From Candidatus Rokubacteria bacterium RIFCSPLOWO2_02_FULL_72_37 (GTDB lineage: Bacteria > Methylomirabilota > Methylomirabilia > Rokubacteriales > CSP1-6), in assembly GCA_001790315.1 (NCBI GenBank), contig MGCE01000082.1:2082-10182 (forward strand): 8,101 nucleotides of DNA, given 5' to 3'. Below, one piece after another: positions 5,756 through 8,101 of the stretch. The notes below the pieces were generated by a model. It made no database searches, was not told where the DNA came from, and saw nothing but the letters and a program-made list of their open reading frames with translations. Position 1 is the stretch's first letter; each line of letters opens with the position of its first letter. The position numbers and the translations under genes are program-made.

Positions 5756-6615
5756 CCGCTCCGCCGCGCGTAACGCTCGATGATGAAGCCGGCGATGCTG
5801 TGGCGCGTGGGCCCCGCGGGCAGCTCGGTGCGCGGGAACCACCGCGCGTCCTCGAGCTCCTCGGGGTCGATCCTGATCTCGCCACCCGCGTAGGTCGCGA
5901 CGAAGCCGACCATGAGCTGGCTCGGGAAGGGCCAGTTCTGGCTCCCCACGTAGGTGATGTCCTTCACGTCGACGCCGACCTCTTCCTTCACCTCGCGCGC
6001 CACCGTGCCCTCGAGCGACTCGCCGTTGTCGACGAAGCCCGCGACGAGCGCGTAGCGCCCGGGCGCCCAGCCAGCCTTGCGCGCGAGGAGCACCCGGTCG
6101 CCGTCCTGGACCAGCACGATGACGGCCGGATGCAGGTGCGGGTAGTGCTCGTAGCGGCACCGCGGGCAGCGCTTGCCCCACTCGCCCTCGATGCGCTCGG
6201 TGCGCTCGCCGCAGCGCGGGCAGTGGCCGCTCGTGCCCTGCCACCAGAGGGCCTGCATCGCCATGCCCGCGAGCGTGAGGAGGGCGTCGGGCAGGCGCGT
6301 GCCCTGCATGGGCACGAGGGTCTCGCGGCGGAACCCCGGCGGCAGCGCGGCGCCGCGGGCCAGCGCCGCGGTCCAGCACTCGATGCCCTCGAGCGTGCCG
6401 AGCCAGAGCGGTTCGCCGAGCGCCGTGCCGAAGCCGGGCGGCATCTCGCCCTCCGGGAGGTGGAACGCGTCGCCCTCGGGGAGCACGAGCCCCTGGTCCT
6501 GCACGATGACCCAGCGGCCGCAGGCCGCCGGAGGCTTCGCGCCGCGCTTGGCGGGGGCGAACGCCGCGCCCAGGACGCCGCGGTTGAAGGGCAGGTAGAC
6601 CGTGAGCGGAATCAT
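5740..6615 (-). CDS. nudC: NADH pyrophosphatase / NAD-capped RNA decapping Nudix hydrolase
   Basis: This 291-residue NudC-type protein hydrolyses NAD(H) to NMN(H) and AMP; E. coli NudC also removes NAD caps from RNA. An N-terminal domain (1-125) is followed by a four-Cys zinc ribbon, CPRC (132-135) and CPRC (150-153). The Nudix box spans 193-216 with Gly193, Glu199, Arg207, Glu208, Glu211 and Glu212 in the canonical spacing. After it comes SQNWPFP (225-231), the NudC signature SQPWPFP with Asn for Pro; this marks NADH specificity. ATG 6615 is preferred: a TACAAT box ends six bases upstream, so the transcript would begin at or next to this ATG. The in-frame GTG at 6639 would lie upstream of that box. 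It is slightly longer than E. coli NudC (257). The gene diverges from pepP by 25 bases and converges on the SDR gene with a 16-base overlap, so it is probably transcribed alone. Confidence 0.93.
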   Translation of the reverse strand: MIPLTVYLPFNRGVLGAAFAPAKRGAKPPAACGRWVIVQDQGLVLPEGDAFHLPEGEMPPGFGTALGEPLWLGTLEGIECWTAALARGAALPPGFRRETLVPMQGTRLPDALLTLAGMAMQALWWQGTSGHCPRCGERTERIEGEWGKRCPRCRYEHYPHLHPAVIVLVQDGDRVLLARKAGWAPGRYALVAGFVDNGESLEGTVAREVKEEVGVDVKDITYVGSQNWPFPSQLMVGFVATYAGGEIRIDPEELEDARWFPRTELPAGPTRHSIAGFIIERYARRSGQAAV

Positions 6616-6640
6616 GCGCCATTGTATGCTATGCCTCACG
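6601..6640. promoter_or_regulatory. Compact divergent promoter region between nudC and pepP
   Basis: The 25 bases between the two start codons form an A/T-rich island. On the minus strand TACAAT (6626-6621) matches the -10 consensus at 5 of 6 positions and ends six bases before the nudC ATG. On the plus strand TATGCT (6625-6630) matches at 4 of 6, with GTGAGC 17 bases upstream as a poor -35 box; it ends ten bases before the pepP ATG. The two boxes overlap, so the promoters should compete. No Shine-Dalgarno site precedes either gene. Leaderless or near-leaderless transcripts are inferred. Confidence 0.45.
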
Positions 6641-8101
6641 ATGACGACAGCGGTGGGCGATCAGGCCCCCTTCGTCGAGCGGCGACTGCGCTTCGCCGCC
6701 GCGCTGGGCGACGCGCTCGCGGTCGTGCCGGGCGGCCAGGAGGTCGGCCGCAACGGCGACGTTCAGTACGAGTTCCGCCAGAGCTCCGATTTCTTCTTCC
6801 TCACCGGTTTCGGGGAACCCGACGCGGTGGCGGTGTTCAACCCGGCCGATCCGAAGGAGCGCTACGTGCTCTTCGTGCGGCCGCGCGACCGGGAGCTGGA
6901 GATCTGGAACGGCTACCGCGCGGGCGTCGAGGGCGCGATCGCGACCTTCGGCGCCGACGCCGCGTACCCGATCGACCAGCTCGACGCGAAGCTGCGCGAG
7001 TACGCGCTCGACCGGCCGACGCTCTACTACCGGCTCGGGACGTCGGCGTTCGACGGTCGGATCCTCCGGCTCGTCACCGAGCTGCGCGCGGCGCGTGCGC
7101 GCGGCCACGCGGCGCCCGTGCGCCTCGAGGATCCGGGACCGCTCCTGCACGAGCTGCGCCTGCGCCGCTCGCCGGCGGAGCTCGCACGCCACCGCCGGGC
7201 GTGCGAGATCACCCGCGACGCGCACGTCGAGGCGATGCGCTACGCGCGACCGGGCCTCTTCGAGTACCAGGTGCAGGCGGCGCTCGAGTACGTGTTCCGC
7301 GTGAACGGCTCGCCGCGCAACGGCTACCCGTCCATCGTCGCCTCGGGCCCGAACGCCTGCATCCTCCACTACAGCGAGAACACGCGGCGGCTCGAGGACG
7401 GCGATCTTCTGCTGATCGACGCGGGCTGCGAGTGGGGCTACCACTCGGCCGACATCACGCGCACCTTCCCGGTGAACGGTCGCTTCAGCGCGCCGCAGCG
7501 CGCGATCTACGAGGTCGTCCTGCGGGCGCAGCAGGCGGGCATCGCCGCGGCCCGGCCCGGCGCCCGCTACGAGGCGGTGCACGAGGCGGCGCGACGCGTG
7601 CTCACCGAGGGGCTCGTCGCGCTCGGCCTGCTCCCGCGAGGCGTCGAGGAGTCGCTCGCGATGCATCACTATCGCGAGTTCTACATGCACGGCACCGGGC
7701 ACTGGCTCGGCATGGACGTCCACGACGTCGGCGCCTACAAGGTCGCGGGCGAGTCGCGGCGCCTCGAGCCGGGCATGGTGCTGACCGTCGAGCCCGGGCT
7801 CTACGTGGACCCGACGCGGGAGACCGCGACGTTCCACCTGCGGGAATACAGCGAGGACGAGATGTGGGACCGCCGCCTCCGCCTCGGCGCGGCCGCCGCG
7901 AAGAAGCTCGAGGACGAGGAGAAGGCGAAGGCCGAGAAGCTCGTCCACCCGATCCCGAAGGAGCTCCGCGGCATCGGCGTGCGCATCGAGGACGACGTGC
8001 TCATCACGCCGGGGGGGTGCGAGGTCCTGACCGCGGGCACACCGAAGACCGTCGACGAGATCGAGCGCGCCTGCGCCGAGTCTCCCCGCCTCCCCCGCCC
8101 C
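6641..8101 (+). CDS. pepP: Xaa-Pro aminopeptidase (M24B), 3' end cut by window edge
   Basis: The frame is open for 487 codons without a stop. PepP removes an N-terminal residue preceding proline using a dinuclear metal site in a pita-bread fold. The N-terminal domain has FRQSSDFFFLTGFGEPDAV (45-63), typical of aminopeptidase P. The five metal ligands are present: Asp260 (LLIDAG), Asp271 (SADITRTF), His354 (MHGTGH), Glu384 (TVEPGLYV) and Glu450 (RIEDDV). The first three have the same numbers as in E. coli PepP (260, 271, 354). The last two are 66 residues apart against 23 in E. coli (383 and 406), because of a ~43-residue charged insert (roughly 391-440) with KKLEDEEKAKAEK. ATG 6641 gives the expected family N-terminus. 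The closing TAGTPKTVDEIE is near the usual C-terminus, so few residues should be missing. It diverges from nudC and is probably transcribed alone or leads a rightward operon. Confidence 0.93.
   Translation, partial: MTTAVGDQAPFVERRLRFAAALGDALAVVPGGQEVGRNGDVQYEFRQSSDFFFLTGFGEPDAVAVFNPADPKERYVLFVRPRDRELEIWNGYRAGVEGAIATFGADAAYPIDQLDAKLREYALDRPTLYYRLGTSAFDGRILRLVTELRAARARGHAAPVRLEDPGPLLHELRLRRSPAELARHRRACEITRDAHVEAMRYARPGLFEYQVQAALEYVFRVNGSPRNGYPSIVASGPNACILHYSENTRRLEDGDLLLIDAGCEWGYHSADITRTFPVNGRFSAPQRAIYEVVLRAQQAGIAAARPGARYEAVHEAARRVLTEGLVALGLLPRGVEESLAMHHYREFYMHGTGHWLGMDVHDVGAYKVAGESRRLEPGMVLTVEPGLYVDPTRETATFHLREYSEDEMWDRRLRLGAAAAKKLEDEEKAKAEKLVHPIPKELRGIGVRIEDDVLITPGGCEVLTAGTPKTVDEIERACAESPRLPRP

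Noticed and set aside
6616..6639. GTG start at 6639 for nudC
   Set aside because: The extra eight residues contain the -10-like box and no Shine-Dalgarno site precedes the GTG. The ATG at 6615 fits better, though this is not certain.
6629..7948. A 439-codon minus-strand open frame
   Set aside because: It is a shadow of pepP, all five of whose metal ligands read in the plus frame.
1..8101. CRISPR array, tRNA or rRNA gene, insertion sequence, phage or defence genes
   Set aside because: No repeat-spacer pattern, tRNA-like fold, transposase motif or known defence domain was seen on either strand.

Overview
The window is very GC-rich (roughly 70% by eye, not counted). It is bacterial, densely packed, and codes on both strands. 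Gene content (acyl-CoA ligase, SDR, ThDP enzyme, acyl-CoA dehydrogenase, NudC, PepP) and composition suit a soil or groundwater bacterium such as Candidatus Rokubacteria/Methylomirabilota or another high-GC lineage. That placement is inference with low confidence, because no marker gene is present. I see no rRNA, tRNA, CRISPR array, transposase, phage gene or defence system.

Region 1 (1-2240, minus strand) is an operon read right to left. It starts with a short chimeric ORF (2240-1848), whose first ~20 codons look like the N-terminus of a UbiD-family decarboxylase and whose remaining ~110 codons are the C-terminal domain of an AMP-forming acyl-CoA ligase. A complete 546-residue thiamine-diphosphate enzyme of the acetolactate-synthase type follows (1699-59). 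One base after its stop comes the first 19 codons of a probable acyl-CoA dehydrogenase, which runs off the left edge. The layout suggests acyl-CoA or aromatic/keto-acid catabolism, with part of the pathway already deleted.

Region 2 (2241-3395) begins with a ~275-base divergent spacer that holds a likely promoter for the chimera and some weak dyads. A GNAT acetyltransferase (2516-3061, plus) follows, then a methylglyoxal synthase gene (3085-3395) broken by an internal deletion of about 91 bases that removes catalytic residues and shifts the frame.

Region 3 (3396-5755, plus) is a two-gene operon: a full-length acyl-CoA ligase preceded by a good sigma70-like promoter (TTGACG-17-TACACT), and an SDR oxidoreductase 13 bases downstream with a clear Shine-Dalgarno site. 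The pair could activate a carboxylic acid to its CoA thioester and then oxidise or reduce a hydroxy/keto intermediate; the substrate is unknown.

Region 4 (5740-8101) has nudC on the minus strand, overlapping the SDR tail to tail by 16 bases, and pepP on the plus strand, diverging from nudC across only 25 bases and still open at the right edge. The short A/T-rich gap carries -10-like boxes on both strands so close to the start codons that both transcripts would be leaderless or nearly so. PepP carries an unusual charged insert between two of its metal-ligand motifs.

I did not find a convincing undescribed multi-gene system. The points most worth checking are the UbiD/ligase chimera, the internally deleted mgsA, the PepP insert and the leaderless-start pattern. 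The two broken genes lie within ~1.5 kb of each other, so local assembly error must be excluded first.
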